A stretch of DNA of 64,000 bases, from positions 1,240,001 through 1,304,000 of the forward strand of contig NW_024104421.1 in NCBI RefSeq assembly GCF_003945595.2, in the 5' to 3' direction. Source of the stretch: Pipra filicauda (lineage: Eukaryota > Chordata > Aves > Passeriformes > Pipridae). The notes under the pieces were generated by a model. The model was not told the origin of the DNA, searched no databases, and saw only the letters and a program-made list of their open reading frames with translations. Position 1 is the stretch's first letter; the number at the start of each line of letters is the position of its first letter. Below, piece after piece: positions 37,601 to 50,458 of the stretch. The translations under genes were made by a program, and so were the position numbers.

Positions 37601-40440
37601 AAAACTTGTGGAATTTTACTCATTACTAATACAGTGCTCATTTTTATTCTCTCAAATTCTGTGGAAAATCCTTATATGCAGCTTTAGTATTAGGCCCCCA
37701 AAGGCATAAACCTATTACTGAAGTCACACAATGTTATTTTACATGAAACATTCTGTCCTTTCTAACTTGAACTTCAGAAGAGGAGTCAGCCCCCTTTTAT
37801 TCTTGGTATACAATAATGAAGATAATGGAGTGGGTTTGGAGAAGCCTTATACACTGTGACAGACCTCAAGCCCTTGCCCTGAGGGTCGTCTGCCGACCAC
37901 AGGATTCCTTTTGCAGCTCAAATCATTAGGCGAATGAGATACAGGCATGTTTTTCTTCTGTTTTCTTCAGGCATCAGGGGATGGCAGAGACTCTCTGTCT
38001 GTCTGTTCTCCTCATTTGTAGAAATGAAATGGAAATCTCTTTGAAGTCACTGAGCTTGACACAAGTTTGTGAAAGCAAAGACCAAAGCAACCACTTAGGT
38101 TTTTCTTGCACTATTAACGGGATTGGATTGCTGTATTTTAATTTATGGCCTCTGCTTGTGGAAAATTAAATCTCTGAAATCTGTGTAGCCTTTCCCCTAA
38201 ACGTATGGCTTGGCTTCTGGAAAAGAAATAGGCAAACAAGTAAATTCTGTCCTATTTTTAGAATAAGCCAGAGTACTCTTTGGCTCTTTACGTATCCTAA
38301 CCTCTAATTAAGAATCAATCTTCTTTTTCTATTTTGCCAGTATATATTTGTACCTGATTATGTATCTGTTTATCTTTAAAACGTACATAGTGAGTCTTCT
38401 GAGGCCAAATCCATATTATTGTACACAGTTTGTGGGAATTCTGGATAAAAAGGATCCTATGGGCATCTGTGTGACCACAGAGACTGCACATATGAGCATC
38501 TGCACATGTGGGTGCAGTCAGTCATCTGCATGGCTCGTTCTTCTGTGTTAAGAACCTCTGAAACTCAGTTCAGCTGGGCTGTTTAAATGAATACTTTGAA
38601 TTTTCTATAAATACATGTACACACTTATATCTGTATATATTTAGATATAAATATATATAAACATGCACACACAAGAATTATATATATATATATATATAGT
38701 GTTTCATATTTTTCCTACTCCAAAATTTCAATCTTAGGTCTTCTGAGTAGGAACAATTAATCTCAACTGTTTAGTAAGAAGGTAATATGTGTGTTTGCAG
38801 TGCTTTAACAGGCAATGTGAGTACTGGAGCCTCATGTATTATGATATGCAGCAATACTATAAGTAATTACTTGTCAGAAAAAAAGGGATGAGAAAGGCCT
38901 CTTGGGCGTGATTTTTGTCTTCTGAATGTCTCCCAAAGGCTATTTGTATTTGATGTTTAAGTTTACATTATAAATCACAACACCTGTTCATGTACTAATT
39001 TAAATGACTGTTGTTTAAGCAGTTCTGTAGACTATAAAAGTGAACTGTGCTGAATTCAGGCTCTCTAGTTGAAATAAGATCCCAGAATACCTCCTAATAT
39101 TATCAAACTTTTAATCAACATATCTTGTAAAGAAATCAAGAGGTCTCCCTCTTCTTAAGACATAAATTCCAAAGCAGGCCATTAATGGGCATAGGAAGGG
39201 TGGCCTTTGAAATGCAAACTCTTTTAAAAATCACATCTGATGAGATGGGAAGAAATAAAGTGCACAGATTCGGGGAAAGCCTAAGGATACTGTAATTGGT
39301 TGGGGTTTGAAATTCTTTTATTTGGTTCTTCACTGTCCCTTTGACAGAGTACGTGTTGAAGAGGCTTTGTAATGCTTTTCCACTGAAGGACAAACAAGGA
39401 TACTTGGCAATTGAGTACTTTTTTAAGTTTTGTTCGTACGCTCCTGCTGCTGTGGAAGGATGGTTCGGGTGCCTTGTGGTTCCATGTTCATCCCTGAAGT
39501 CTGTCACCAGAAAATGTGTCTTGTCTTGTAGAGCAAGCCAGCGTCAAACTTCCATGCACTTGTTTCAAAGACTCTACCATATGGAAATATGCCTTCATAT
39601 ACTGCTGATACAAATAAAAAATAATTAAAAAATTTTTTAAGATGAGGCTTATGAAATAGGCCTGTGTGAAGAGAAGGCACTGTTAAATACTGTAGTAGCT
39701 TAAGCCTTTATTAACAAGTGCTTTAACTCCATAACAGAGGTAGGCTAGTTTGAAGCCCTGCCAGCTCTGACTTGCTCAAAGTGAAGTTTATTCATTTGTC
39801 GCCTTCAGTTTTTAAGTGTTTTCCTTCCTAACAGTTTACCCCGATAGTCACGGTTTATTTCAACGGACGTTTTCAAAATTTGCTTAGATTCCCTTCCAAG
39901 TCTCTCTTGCTTGCATCCTCAAAGGTTTGTAGCTTTTGGATTTTTCTTTTCTCTTTTGATAAAGGCATCAGAGGTGCTGATACAGCATCTTAAACATAGA
40001 AGAAAGCATTATGGTCAAGTGAGATAGAGGAAATTTGTGCTTTTGGAGAGAAGATGCAGTCCCTCTCCCCCTCCCTGTTTTAGAATGAAAGTCTTCTCTG
40101 ATGAATCTCTATAATTAAAATTTCTTTCTGGGCTATGTTCGCTCCGTAATATTGGACAAGCAGGAGCCAAATCAAAATGCTTTATTTTTTCACTTCCCAT
40201 CTTCAACAGTGTAGCATATAAGTGGTTCACCGACACAAAAATAATTATTTGGGCTCCTGTCTGCCCCTTATTCCCCAGGTATAGCCAGACTCTTCACTAG
40301 CCTTGATTCGTTTCAATAGGGGTTTTCAAAACTTGCTGTCACTCTTGCCCCCACACCATTTTGATGTGCCTGTTTTTCCCCTGATGTATTCTAGCTAGGT
40401 CAGTTTGCCTTCATTTTTTGTGCTCTCTCTCGTTCTCTTT
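37601..40440 (+). other. SOX5 downstream intron, no gene
   Basis: Unique AT-rich sequence with the (TA)10 microsatellite at 38679. The 123-codon minus-strand frame at 39136-39507 has no recognisable domain. Confidence 0.5.
38679..38698. repeat. (TA)10 microsatellite
   Basis: Ten TA units, preceded by a degenerate TATATAAA/ATACATG region from about 38605. Confidence 0.93.
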
Positions 40441-40473
40441 TATTTTTTTTTTAATTTTTTTTTTTTTTTTTAA
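40441..40473. repeat. T-rich tract
   Basis: Two T runs separated by AA, ending in TTAATTTCCCC; simple sequence. Confidence 0.85.
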
Positions 40474-40479
40474 TTTCCC

Positions 40480-41420
40480 CCTCCCCTGGAAAAGCCATTA
40501 GCTTTCTGAGCTTCATTTCAGCCCTTGGATAACGGCTGGAGAAACCTCTGACACAGACTGTAATATACAAATATACATGAGGGAGTGTGCCAGCTCCTTC
40601 TGTACGCTCGTGTGCCGCAGCTTTTGGAGATGTCATTTATTCAAGAGTGAAGAGCGAGCCACCTGTTTCTCGGGCCTCTTGTCCCTCATATTAAAGGTTC
40701 AAGCCCTTGCTGAATAGTAACATCTTAATCTGGGCAACATACACAACATTTAGCCAAAACCTATTTGTCGAGCTAGCAGGATTTGTGGGATTTTTTTTTC
40801 CCCTCTCTCTTACCCCCGAGGCGCTTGTCACGACCGTGCATATTAAAATTAATCAGACCTCCCAGGCTTGTGTGACTGTGTGGTTTAACATGAAGAAGTG
40901 GATATCAAGCATTTGCCCTAATTAAATAGGCCTGCTTGGTTTTGTTCTAGTGGATGCTTGGTCTTTTTTTTAATAAGAGCTGCTTATGGAGGAGGCACGG
41001 CCAGCTCTAGAGTTAGTGGAGAGCTCACTTCAAAGTTTTGCCCACCACCTGCGCCCAGGATGCTGAGACCTGAAGGGCTCCCTACGTTCTTTCTTAACAG
41101 CACAATTTGTGGGAAGTAAGCGGAGGGGGAAGGGGAAAATACGGCCAAATGAGTGAGGGAGCGATCAGGGAAGGAGAGGCGAGGAGCTGGGATAAGCAAG
41201 CATGTGGATTGGCTTTTTGAAGTTGATTAAGATGACCTGTCATCCTGTCTGATTAGCTTTAGATCTCAGTCTGTGCCATGAGCTATTCACAAGGCTGTCT
41301 TGTGTCTTCTGTTTACCAGAAGCAAGGGAAAGCCTCTAGTATGGCAAGGAGCAACATTTGCAGCAACTCCCACTTGCTTGTTTAGCTAATGAAGTAGCCT
41401 TGTAAAAACACTCTGAAGTT
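40480..41420. promoter_or_regulatory. Candidate conserved non-coding block
   Basis: Nearly a kilobase without transposon or long simple repeat, with CpGs retained (GATAACGG, TGTACGCTCGTG, TTGTCGAGC, GTCACGACCGTG). Motifs include GTGCATATTAAAATTAATC (40836 onward), CCCTAATTAAATAGG (40916 onward) and ATGACCTGTCATCC (41232 onward, with a MEIS-like CTGTCA), then GATTAGC. The pattern resembles developmental-gene enhancers, but no alignment was possible. Confidence 0.33.
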
Positions 41421-43239
41421 TGAAGCTGTTGCTTACTTTTATTAGTTATGTGTATGTTTAACGTTGATATTTTTAAGGTGGTTTGCTGGTTTTACACAAC
41501 TATATACATCTCCTGCGTTGTACATAAGCTGTACTGGCAAGATATAATTCCTTTCATCATCTTTTCTTCTCTTACAATTCAGTTGTATTGTGGTTTCTGT
41601 GCTGCCTCAGGAGAAAACATGCTATATGTGTGTGATTTCTATACTGTAATGTATAGTTTCAAAAAGTGCTCAAAAAACAAGTGAAGAGTTGGGAGCTCTC
41701 CACCCTAAACACACTGAAACCTGTTAAATAGTAATTAAGGACTGATACCATTTAGCAATTCAACAAGTTAATTTTAGCCAAAAAATAGTAGAAAATTTGG
41801 AACAGTCAACATTTTTAGACAAAATGTTTCATTGGAAATGATATTTTTTGTTTTTAAATGTTTAAGATGATTAATCTGAAAGAGAAATGAAAACATTTCA
41901 ATTAGGATTAAATAAAATATTTTGGGTCAGGTGGAAACAGCTTTTCCCCTGACTTGGTTTGGCAGCTGAAATGAAAAAAAAAAAAATGCAAAATAGTCAA
42001 ATAAAAATGAGCTGCAAAACCTGGTGAGGTTCTGAGGGTGTTTCTCTCTCTAATGCCCTTAGGAGGACAAATGAGCAGTTGTTACAAAGGCACTTAAATA
42101 CATCTGAATGGTTATGTGCTGTGGTTTTGAGGGAAACTGTAATATTTTAGTCAGAAACGGTTTCAAAATTTGATTTCCCCCAAATGTGCAAATTTCTGTG
42201 CTTTCTGAAGCCTCAAGTCAGCAAAGTTGTGCAGCACGTAGGGCATCTTATTTTGAAACTGACTTTGGAGGTTTATCATACTTCCTATGTTAGATGTCCT
42301 TGGCATGTCAGAAACCTCTGAGTCTGTTCTAGAGGGCCTAGAAATCTGCAGTGGTTACACTCCAGAATTTGATTTTGCTTTCTACTAAAATTCTTGCAGT
42401 CCGGTACACAAGCAGAAAGCAAAGCTTTATTCATCTGTTTCCATAACAGTTCAAATTGCTGAAGTAAAACCCAGCAGTTGGGATGATACTCCATTGATTT
42501 AAAAGTTTATTGCACGTCCGTGCACTAACTTATTCCCATCTTTCTCTTCCTCTTGCAGTGTTATTATTCCTATTTTATTTTTAATTTCAAACCTTGGCAC
42601 AACCCAAATGTAAAGAACCATATTGACACTGCCAAGCATCTGTCTGGTGCTTGACAGCATCATAGAAACCCTTCCACTGTTTCATCTGGGTTGCTATTGG
42701 TTATTTAACAACACAATGCAAACGGTGCAGTGTGGGTGTATGTGAAAAGGAAAGAAAGGTTGAGGTGGGGGGAAGGAGCCCTGTACGAGTAAATATGTCT
42801 TTCATCATATCTTTTGTTTGGTCTGTTTGCTGTGCTCTATTCAGTAGTCAATAGAAGTTGTTTGACGGTTCTGCAAAAGGGTAAGAAACCTTTTCTTAAA
42901 CTTTTATTCTCCTGCTTTTGTCTCGGCCCATAAAGTTTTCTGCTTTTGTTTTTCTTGCCCTGCTTTGTTGTCACCTGTCTGTTGTCGAAGGGTTTTTGTC
43001 ATTGCTGTTTATCTGATGTGACGTAAGGTGATACTTATGAAACACTCCTCATTGAGGAGAACAGGTGAAGTGGAGTTTAGAGAGCTTATGAAAGCTTTAC
43101 TGCAGCGGTCTTTGGGGCAATGGAGTTCTTTCAAGCTTGAGTTTTAATTTATTTATTTAGCGAGAGGATGAAAGTGAAAACTGAGTGAAGAGTCAGTCTC
43201 TGCTTTCTGCTGAAGAATGCCCTCTTAGCACTTGTGCGA
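41421..43239 (+). other. SOX5 downstream intron, no gene
   Basis: Unique AT-rich sequence. Only simple A runs (near 41973) are noted. Confidence 0.5.
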
Positions 43240-43620
43240 CTCGGTAGGGCTTTCTGAGATGTTTAGCCTTGATTTAATTCGTATTTAAGATCTCTCCTCC
43301 CAGCACATTAATATAATGCCAATGTAGAATGCATTGCATGGTGTAATTACTGGAGAGAGCAGTAGTTGGGAAAACAGACGGTAATTGAACACATGGCTGT
43401 TTATTACAACAGGACAGTGCTCCTACGCTGGTATTTAGGGCATTAATAGGGAAGAATTGATTTGTTGTTTTAAGATGAATTCAATCACTGTTGCTCAGGC
43501 CTTTGTTTGTTCAGGCCGAGTTATGCTTTGTTTGTGTTATGTGCCCAAGAGGTTTACACACCACAGCGTGGCATTAGTCATGCGAGGGCTTGGGAGCAGA
43601 GAGCCATTTAAATGAACAAA
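43240..43620. promoter_or_regulatory. Candidate conserved block rich in SOX/FOX-type sites
   Basis: CCTTTGTTTGTT (43500-43511) and CTTTGTTTGTG (43526-43536) are overlapping SOX and forkhead-like sites in a tandem spaced 26 bp, preceded by GATTTGTTGTTTT at 43459. Homeodomain cores (TTAATATAATG, GTAATTACTGG, GTAATTGAAC, GCATTAATAGG) are dense between 43307 and 43450. Confidence 0.33.
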
Positions 43621-43668
43621 GGACATTTTTCTTTTTGGCTCTGTTTATCTTCCTCTCTAGTTTTGTTA

Positions 43669-43795
43669 CCCTCTAATCTATCTCCATCTCTCTCTCCCTC
43701 TTTCTCCCCCCCTCCTTTCCACCCCAAGCATTTCTGATCAATGCAGAGGTCCTCCTGCTTTCTTCCTTCCCCCTCCTCCTTATTCACCCTCCCGA
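43669..43795. repeat. Pyrimidine-rich tract
   Basis: CT/CCT/TTCC-rich for about 125 bases with few purines. It explains the long open frame on the opposite strand here, which is low-complexity rather than coding. Confidence 0.8.
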
Positions 43796-43810
43796 AGACA
43801 AATGGAGCTG

Positions 43811-43823
43811 TGATTGACAGGTG
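43811..43823 (+). promoter_or_regulatory. Canonical PBX-MEIS/PREP decamer overlapping an E-box
   Basis: TGATTGACAG (43811-43820) is the textbook PBX-MEIS/PREP heterodimer site, and its last three bases begin CAGGTG (43818-43823), a ZEB/SNAI/bHLH E-box. Both are exact matches; occupancy is unknown. Confidence 0.45.
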
Positions 43824-44278
43824 GCAACACAGGGTTGTGGCACTGGTGTAAATAGAAGTGGTGGCTCCCAAGTTTGTGCAAGGAAGGACTGGGGTGGGGG
43901 GCTGGGGGAGAAACGTTCGACTTGGAGGGAAATCATTGCGTTCAAAGCGAGCAGAGCGGGAATGAGGTGCAACACCTTGTGCCTCGACTCTGGTGGTTTT
44001 GAACAAGGGAAAAGGCAGCACTTTTTGTGGCTCCTGATGGCTTGTGCTCCCGATGAGCCCCGTGCAGGGCACATCCTAGGATCAAATGAACTGTTTTGCT
44101 CTCTTCTCACTGATGAGAGTCGAGGGGAGGAAGAGAGAACCCTATGACTGAAGTTGAATCCCTGGTCTCCCTGTTGTGAGCAGTGTGGCTTATATTTTAG
44201 GCTCATTGTGCTTGAGAGGAATCTCATCTTTATTTATTTCTGAGTGTGGGAGAGGTAATAGACACTTCAGAGCGATGT

Positions 44279-44360
44279 GGGCCAAATTCTGCTCTCGGAT
44301 GTAAGTTCACCACTCCCCCTGAATAATACGCGAGAGCTTTGAGAAGGCAACATTTGACCC
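44279..44360. repeat. Fossil amniote repeat fragment
   Basis: GGGCCAAATTCTGCTCTCGG then ATGTAAGTTCACC matches the start of an ancient sauropsid repeat I recall beginning 'GGGCCAAATTCTGCTCTCAGTTACACC'. Only one end is clear. Confidence 0.45.
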
Positions 44361-46750
44361 AGTGCAGGATTTGTAAAGAACCCAACGTGACTTGATTTTT
44401 TATCCCTCTACAGACAGGGATTAGGCCTGTTCCTAGAAGGAGCAGTACTAAAGGAACTGAAAGGTAACAACAACAGGAAAGTCTGTGCAGTCATTAATTG
44501 GTAGGAACTTGCATTTCCTAGGTGGTGAGATACTTGTATCTCTGTACAGTAGTGCATGATGAATTAGCACTAAGACTTGCCTTGTGGAGGTATAGAAAGT
44601 ACTGGCTTACACAGCACGAGGAAGGGGAGGTACAGATGTGGGGCGTGGAAAGCCAGATTCTTCCTATCAGGGAGAAATAACACATTGTTATTTCACCGCA
44701 ACACGCAGGGAAGCATATGAACCTCTGTCTTTCATCTGAGCATTTTAGCTGTAGCTAATTAAATTACTGAATCTCCAAATAAATAATAGACATGCAGGAG
44801 ATGACAACTGGATATGAAGTCCAGCAGTGACTGCAGTCATCCCTGCAGTCATAGGCAACTGGTTGTGTATGGGACATGCTAGTTGGCCATTACTTATGAA
44901 CCATTTCTAAATATGTATGAAGTGCAGTTGCAAAGGCCCAACCCATATGCCCAAGGGAAAATTTCATTCCCACCTCAAAAAAACCCTCAAACAATTATTG
45001 TGTTGCCCTGCCAATAAGAAAGAATGATCACAGCTGAAGGTTTAACAGCCTCAAAGTTACCACTGGTGTCCAAGTGCTTTATCAGAAAGGAAAGTGTCTC
45101 TCCCGACTTGGAAGTGGTTATCCAAGTGTCCTGTTTTTCCAGTACAGTTTGGAATGTTGCACTAGTTTTAGGCTGTAGATTAGCCCACACAATCTTAAGG
45201 TAAATAGTCTAGAGACAAAGATCACATGGAAGAAAAATGCCTCTTGGTTTTGTATGCACTCTGATGGCTTTTTGCTAAACTTTTTTCCTTTTCTGTTTTG
45301 CCTACAACACATATCCCATTTCAGCAACTGAGCATCTTATCTCCCACAGAGTCAGGCACCGGGGAAAAAAAATGAAAAAGCAAAAAAGTCAACAACTAAC
45401 CAGAAAAATGGTTTCAACTGTATTCATTACTATGTATTCATTTGATCCTGTAAGATCGCTGTCTTGTTGCAAAGTGTAAAGCATGTTAACGTATTTTTGC
45501 TGGGATATCTATACTGAGACTTAAATAAAGCCAAGTATTTCCAAATAGTTCTATTTCCTTGTATACGAAATTAATATATGAAGATGAAACTAGAGGACAG
45601 CAGGCTTTTGCTAATGATTGTCAGCTGCAACAATTCTGGATTCCACACTGAGCTCATGTGCAGCCTTAATCAACAGTGCTGTTTAACTAAATATGGAGAC
45701 ATTTCACTGAAGATTATTTTATTTTAAGTCTTTTTTATGCATTTCCTCTAGCTGTGTCATCTAATTGATTCACAGCTCCCGTGAAGCTTTGGGGTATGGG
45801 ATGCATATCCAGGCAAAATGCATTCTTCTTTAACTAGATTGGCCAAGTCAATCCTATCTGAGTTCAGATGAATTAGGAAGCTGTCACTGGGAATCATTCT
45901 GTAACTAAACATAAAATTATTGGATGAATAATACACATGATGTAGGGGTTTAGGTTATACCTTGTTCTTTCTGCTGAAAAACAAATGTGGTCCTTTTGAG
46001 ATGATCATGGGGTTTTTTATTATTTTATTGCTAGGTAGGTTACTGAATGGGGGAACATATTACCTAGTGGATGTTACACAGTGAATGACTCAATATTTCA
46101 AAGTAATGGGGCCCACAGAAGACAAAAAGACAAAATAATTAGAGGTGCTTTCTTACATTGCCAGATTGCAAAATTTGCCCAGTTTTTCTAATGTAAACTC
46201 GTTTTTTTCGTTGTTGCTTTTGTCCTGGCCTTATGCCATTAATATAGCATGGAACAAACTGCCATTAAAGTGCTAGAGAGAGAGAGAGATTTCAGCTACC
46301 AGTATCATTTCATCCTTGGTTTCTCACAGGTTGTTGCTAACAATTGATCTGCTTATGTTGGACATTATAAATGTTCACCAGAAATCAGAGTATGTCTACC
46401 AAGCACCACACTCCCGAGTATTTTCAGGAGCAAATGAGATGCAATATGGCTGTGTTTTTAACTCATCTGCTTCAGCTCTTGTAGTAGATGAGTCCCTGTA
46501 GACATAAAGACAGGTGAAAAAGCATCAAGAAGAGAAGAATGAAGATGCCTGCTGCATTTGAGTAAAGAGGCACCATTGTAGCAGAATGAAACGGGGAGAA
46601 AATTTTTGTAAGCTTCTCAGTATAACTCTTCAAGGAGGTTAAAAGATATGCTCTAGTATTCTTCAGATCTTCTCCCTTAGGATGCACCTTTGCAATCTGA
46701 TTAATCTTGGGATAGTGAAAATACTGGTGGGGATTTGTTTGTTTGATCCA

Positions 46751-46769
46751 TTTTTTTTTTTTTTTTTTT
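46751..46769. repeat. T19 homopolymer
   Basis: Nineteen consecutive T, ended by C. Confidence 0.95.
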
Positions 46770-48264
46770 CAAAATCTTGTTCCTACCAGAAGGACATTGA
46801 GATTGTTTAGGCAATCCCAGGTAGCTTTCCTCCCAGGCTGAATGCAGTCCATAAAGCTGTCAGTTCTTTAGCTTAATACTGGATCTTAGTGTATTAATTC
46901 AAGGCTTTCAGTGATCTAGGACACAACATGTGCCAGGAGTGGGAACTAAAATTAGAGGCAGACTTTTGGCTGTGAGAGCTGCTTGAGGCTACTCGAGGTG
47001 AAAGAGGAGGGAAGAGGCCTGACGTCAGTCACAGCCCAAGGACTGCGAGATGTCCAGAGCATCCCCCCAAAGCAGATACAGGTTTTTCTGCAACACACAC
47101 TGTAGGGAATGACCCTTCCTTTCTTTTCTTATCCCACTCACTGATACAGCACTCAGTGGTTCATTTCACTCTCCAGCTCCTTGTCAAAAGCTCTCTTAGT
47201 TCACTTGCTACAGCAAAGTCCAGTTCTTGCTATACTGGGATTGTGATTTCCCCCCATGCTCTAAAAGAAGCTCGGGTAGTTGCTAATCTTCTATGACATG
47301 CACCTAGAAAAAGTGAAACAACGTGAAATTCTTATGAAGGATTCTAAGTTTCCATTCATAGAAAGCAGCTCTTGGTGATGTAAGCTCATAGTTAAAAAAA
47401 AAAAAAAAAGATTAGGTGAAATAGGGCTGAGCGACAGGAAAATTGGTTTTTCCTCCTTACCTTTAGTGAATGTATTTTATTATGTAAAATTTTATGCTGT
47501 TGGCTGTATGCGAGAATCATTTCCCTGTAATTTTTTTAATATATCATAATTCTGTTAAGGACTATGAATGAGGAATAATTAGGCATTATTGTTTGGTTAT
47601 GTAGATTCTCTTGTGATCCTTTCATGTTTACTTCATTTAAACTGTCGATACTGTTCTTGCCATGTAGAAATAATGACTGTGTTACTTCATGAATATGAGA
47701 TTACAGGGGCCTTGTTTTAAATTGCTGTAGCACTTGTTCCTCCTCTGTGATTATTTCAGGCCATCTGAAACATATTCTTTCTTTTTGAAAAGAGAAATAC
47801 TCAGAAGCACAAGTTCACAGACATTTCATCTTTACTAAAACATCTTCAGTCTTTACCTTATCCTGGCTTGTCTCTTTCTAATAGCGTCAGAAGGGTGCAC
47901 TTTGGCACTGCTGTGGGATTCAGAAACATAAGAGGGGGTCCTGATCTAAATGAGAGACACAGAGACTATTCTACAATGCGAAAATTTTGCCTTATATTCA
48001 AACATAGAAAGATTTGTAAGTTTTTATTGTCAGAGAAAAAAAACCTTCTCCTCTGAAATCTGCACTGTGAATCTAAACTCTGATATTTTGCTCCTATTCA
48101 TGTACAGCACTTTCTTTGATGACTGCTGGAGTTCTGATCTCACAGGGAGAGGAGAATATTGGAGTTGAGATTTCTTGAACAGAGCTTAGGGGATAATATT
48201 GTGTTTAGTTTGTTTCACTAGATGCAAGCTAATCAGAGAATAATTAACAGTCAAAGTGCCAAGG

Positions 48265-48372
48265 TCCTTATTCATGTAAAGGATCTGGTATTGAAGTCCT
48301 CAATAAAGTAACACTCACATTGAATTCAGTGAGACTTTAAACTGAACAAATGCTTCAGGATTTGTCCCCAGC
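48265..48372. repeat. Possible fossil amniote repeat
   Basis: TCCTTATTCATGTAAAGGAT, TATTGAAGTCCTCAATAAAG, ACTCACATTGAATTCAGTG and TTCAGGATTTGTCCCC follow the order of a remembered palindromic family with 'TTATTCATGTGAGTA...TTGAAGTCAATGGGACTACTCACATG...GCAGGATCGGGCCC'. Confidence 0.4.
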
Positions 48373-50389
48373 CCTTTTCTCCCTGTCAGTTTTTAATGAG
48401 CATCCCACAAAAGTGTTTAACAATTGTACTGACTTTGATTTTTCAAGGTTTGGGAGAAAATTGCTTTCTCAGGTTGAGAAAAAGATGTTGAAACAAAAAA
48501 AGCACATTTTTCCATCGTGATGTCTAACATACTGTAAGCAGATTCAAAGACTGTTTCACCTCATGCTCTGTGGTAGTTAAGGATGTTACAAAGAGTGTTG
48601 AAGAGAAATTGCCAGGAGGAAGAATTACAGCTGATAAATGGAGGTATTTTAGACCTCATCCTAAATTCTTGAGATTGAGATAAAATTTAGACAGAGAGGT
48701 AGATACAGATACAGGTACTCTGTTTGTTTGTTTGTTTTATAAATGAAAGGGGGAAAAAATGCCCCTGCTAAGATCACCATATACAGAGCCTGGTGTTTGA
48801 ATGCCATGATTTTGTGTCAGAAGAAGCAGCTAGTGTATCTGGATTCATCCTTTGCCTTGCTTTCCTCGGTTGTCACTGAGAGCTCCCAGGCTGAGACAGA
48901 TGGCTGCTGGTTTAGTTGTGTGCGTGGGAGACAGGAACTTCCACATGTGATTTTTTACCATTTGGTAGTAATTAGTTTGTTGTATAAATTAACATTAACT
49001 GAACCATTCTTCAGGCATTGTTTGTAATTATCTTCTTTGAGCCTCTGAGTTGTGTAAAGAAATAAAAAGCGGGGAAGAAACTGCTTCTTATTTTGTGCAG
49101 GGAAAGGACTCTATCATTAAGCAGAACAGAGCAGCAATTATCATTGCATGCCCAGTAGACTGAGAACTTCGAAAAAAACCTTCAAAAAGCAAGAATGTTT
49201 TTTTTTTTTCCCCTGTAAATATTAAAGGAAATTAATGATTTAGAAGTGCAGATAGGCTTTATAAAATTTATAAGAATGAAGTATGGATATAAGCAAGGGC
49301 GATTGTGCCTTCCTGACATCATCATCATTATTACTGCTAGTACAACTACCACTGCTGCTGTTTTGGTGTGTGTTTGTAAGGAGTAGAGGATTTCTTTATT
49401 TTTTTAAATATACATTCTCTCCATATTATTCTATTTTTTCCCCCCATCTTTGAAGCATTTCCTGATTTTTTTTGTGGTAGGCGGTAAGGATCTTGTGCTG
49501 CATATCGGGCAATGAACTGTCGTTAGTGCGTTAGTGCTGGTTTTCTCTGGAGATTTCTGTCATTTCCAGCAACCAGCCAAATTGGAATTGTCAGGAGAAC
49601 AGCCTCTCACATGTTCCTTGGCACTTCTGTTTCCAGACTTGGCCAGAATCCAGACATGCAGAGGTTCGTGGATGTGATAAATAACAGGGAAAATGCCCTC
49701 TAGTATTAGCCCAATATTTTAGTAACATATTGGGAATCTCTAGGTTTGTTTGCTGGAAAAGTTCAATGCTTCAGCAAGTAAGAAAGTTTTATATCTCATT
49801 AGACTGAAGTTTTTTTCCCTTTCCTACCCAGGAGCAGGTGAGGACTGGGGTTGGTGTTTGTCTTTTAATAGAGTTTTCCTGCCCTGAATACAAAGCTGGC
49901 AAGATGGACAACACAGCATTGTGCATTAAATCCTCTTGCATATAGACTGGGTTGTGGTAGTTAAACTCAGGTACAGTCCATCACAAGGCACTCCCCAGCT
50001 TCATTAAAACTACTTTAGTGTCCAAAGTGTACCCTCCAGAGAAAGGTTCATGTGACTTGAGTTTAAAGTGTCCTGGTATTTTCTTGTTAAACAAAGCAAA
50101 GACAGTTTTAGACCCAGACTTGAAACTTATATAGGTAATTTGCTGCTGATTTTAGTGTTACTTAAATTTGTTGCGTACAGGACTCACACCTGAGAAGTGC
50201 CTTTGGATCTTCTTTCTCCTGTCAGAATTGACATTATTAGTTACATTTGTCCAGATAAATAGTTTTGCCTGGACAATAAATGCTAAATGAGGACTTGAAA
50301 TTCTGAAATAAGTAAATAAATGCAGCTTAGTTAAGAATCGTTCTGTTTTTCTTGGCACGGTGAATTTAGCCTATATGAAGCTCCATGCT

Positions 50390-50458
50390 GTTTGGGAAAG
50401 AGGAAGGTGAGAGGGAACATGTGGGAGCTTTAGTGGCTGGAAATGTAAAGAGAATACA
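50390..50458 (+). repeat. Local duplicate, copy A
   Basis: Aligns without gaps to 51691-51759 with 50 of 69 identical positions by hand count, and most mismatches are transitions. The shared run TGTGGGAGCTT is exact. Could be an old local duplication or two copies of an unrecognised dispersed element. Confidence 0.55.

Larger units (their letters stand above)
43850..50389 (+). other. SOX5 downstream intron, mostly unique
   Basis: No gene supported. Holds fossil repeats at 44279 and 48265, an AG repeat at 46273-46288, T and A runs at 46751 and 47394, and a (TTTG) run at 48721. A stretch at 49090-49150 looks compositionally constrained but has no distinctive motif. Confidence 0.5.

Noticed and set aside
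39136..39507. 123-codon minus-strand frame overlapping a plus-strand frame
   Set aside because: No homology recognised; both strands open here by chance in AT-rich sequence.
43608..44227. Minus-strand frames of about 150 codons
   Set aside because: Caused by the pyrimidine-rich tract (Glu/Lys/Gly-rich translation) and GC-richer flank; two frames overlap and neither has a recognisable domain.
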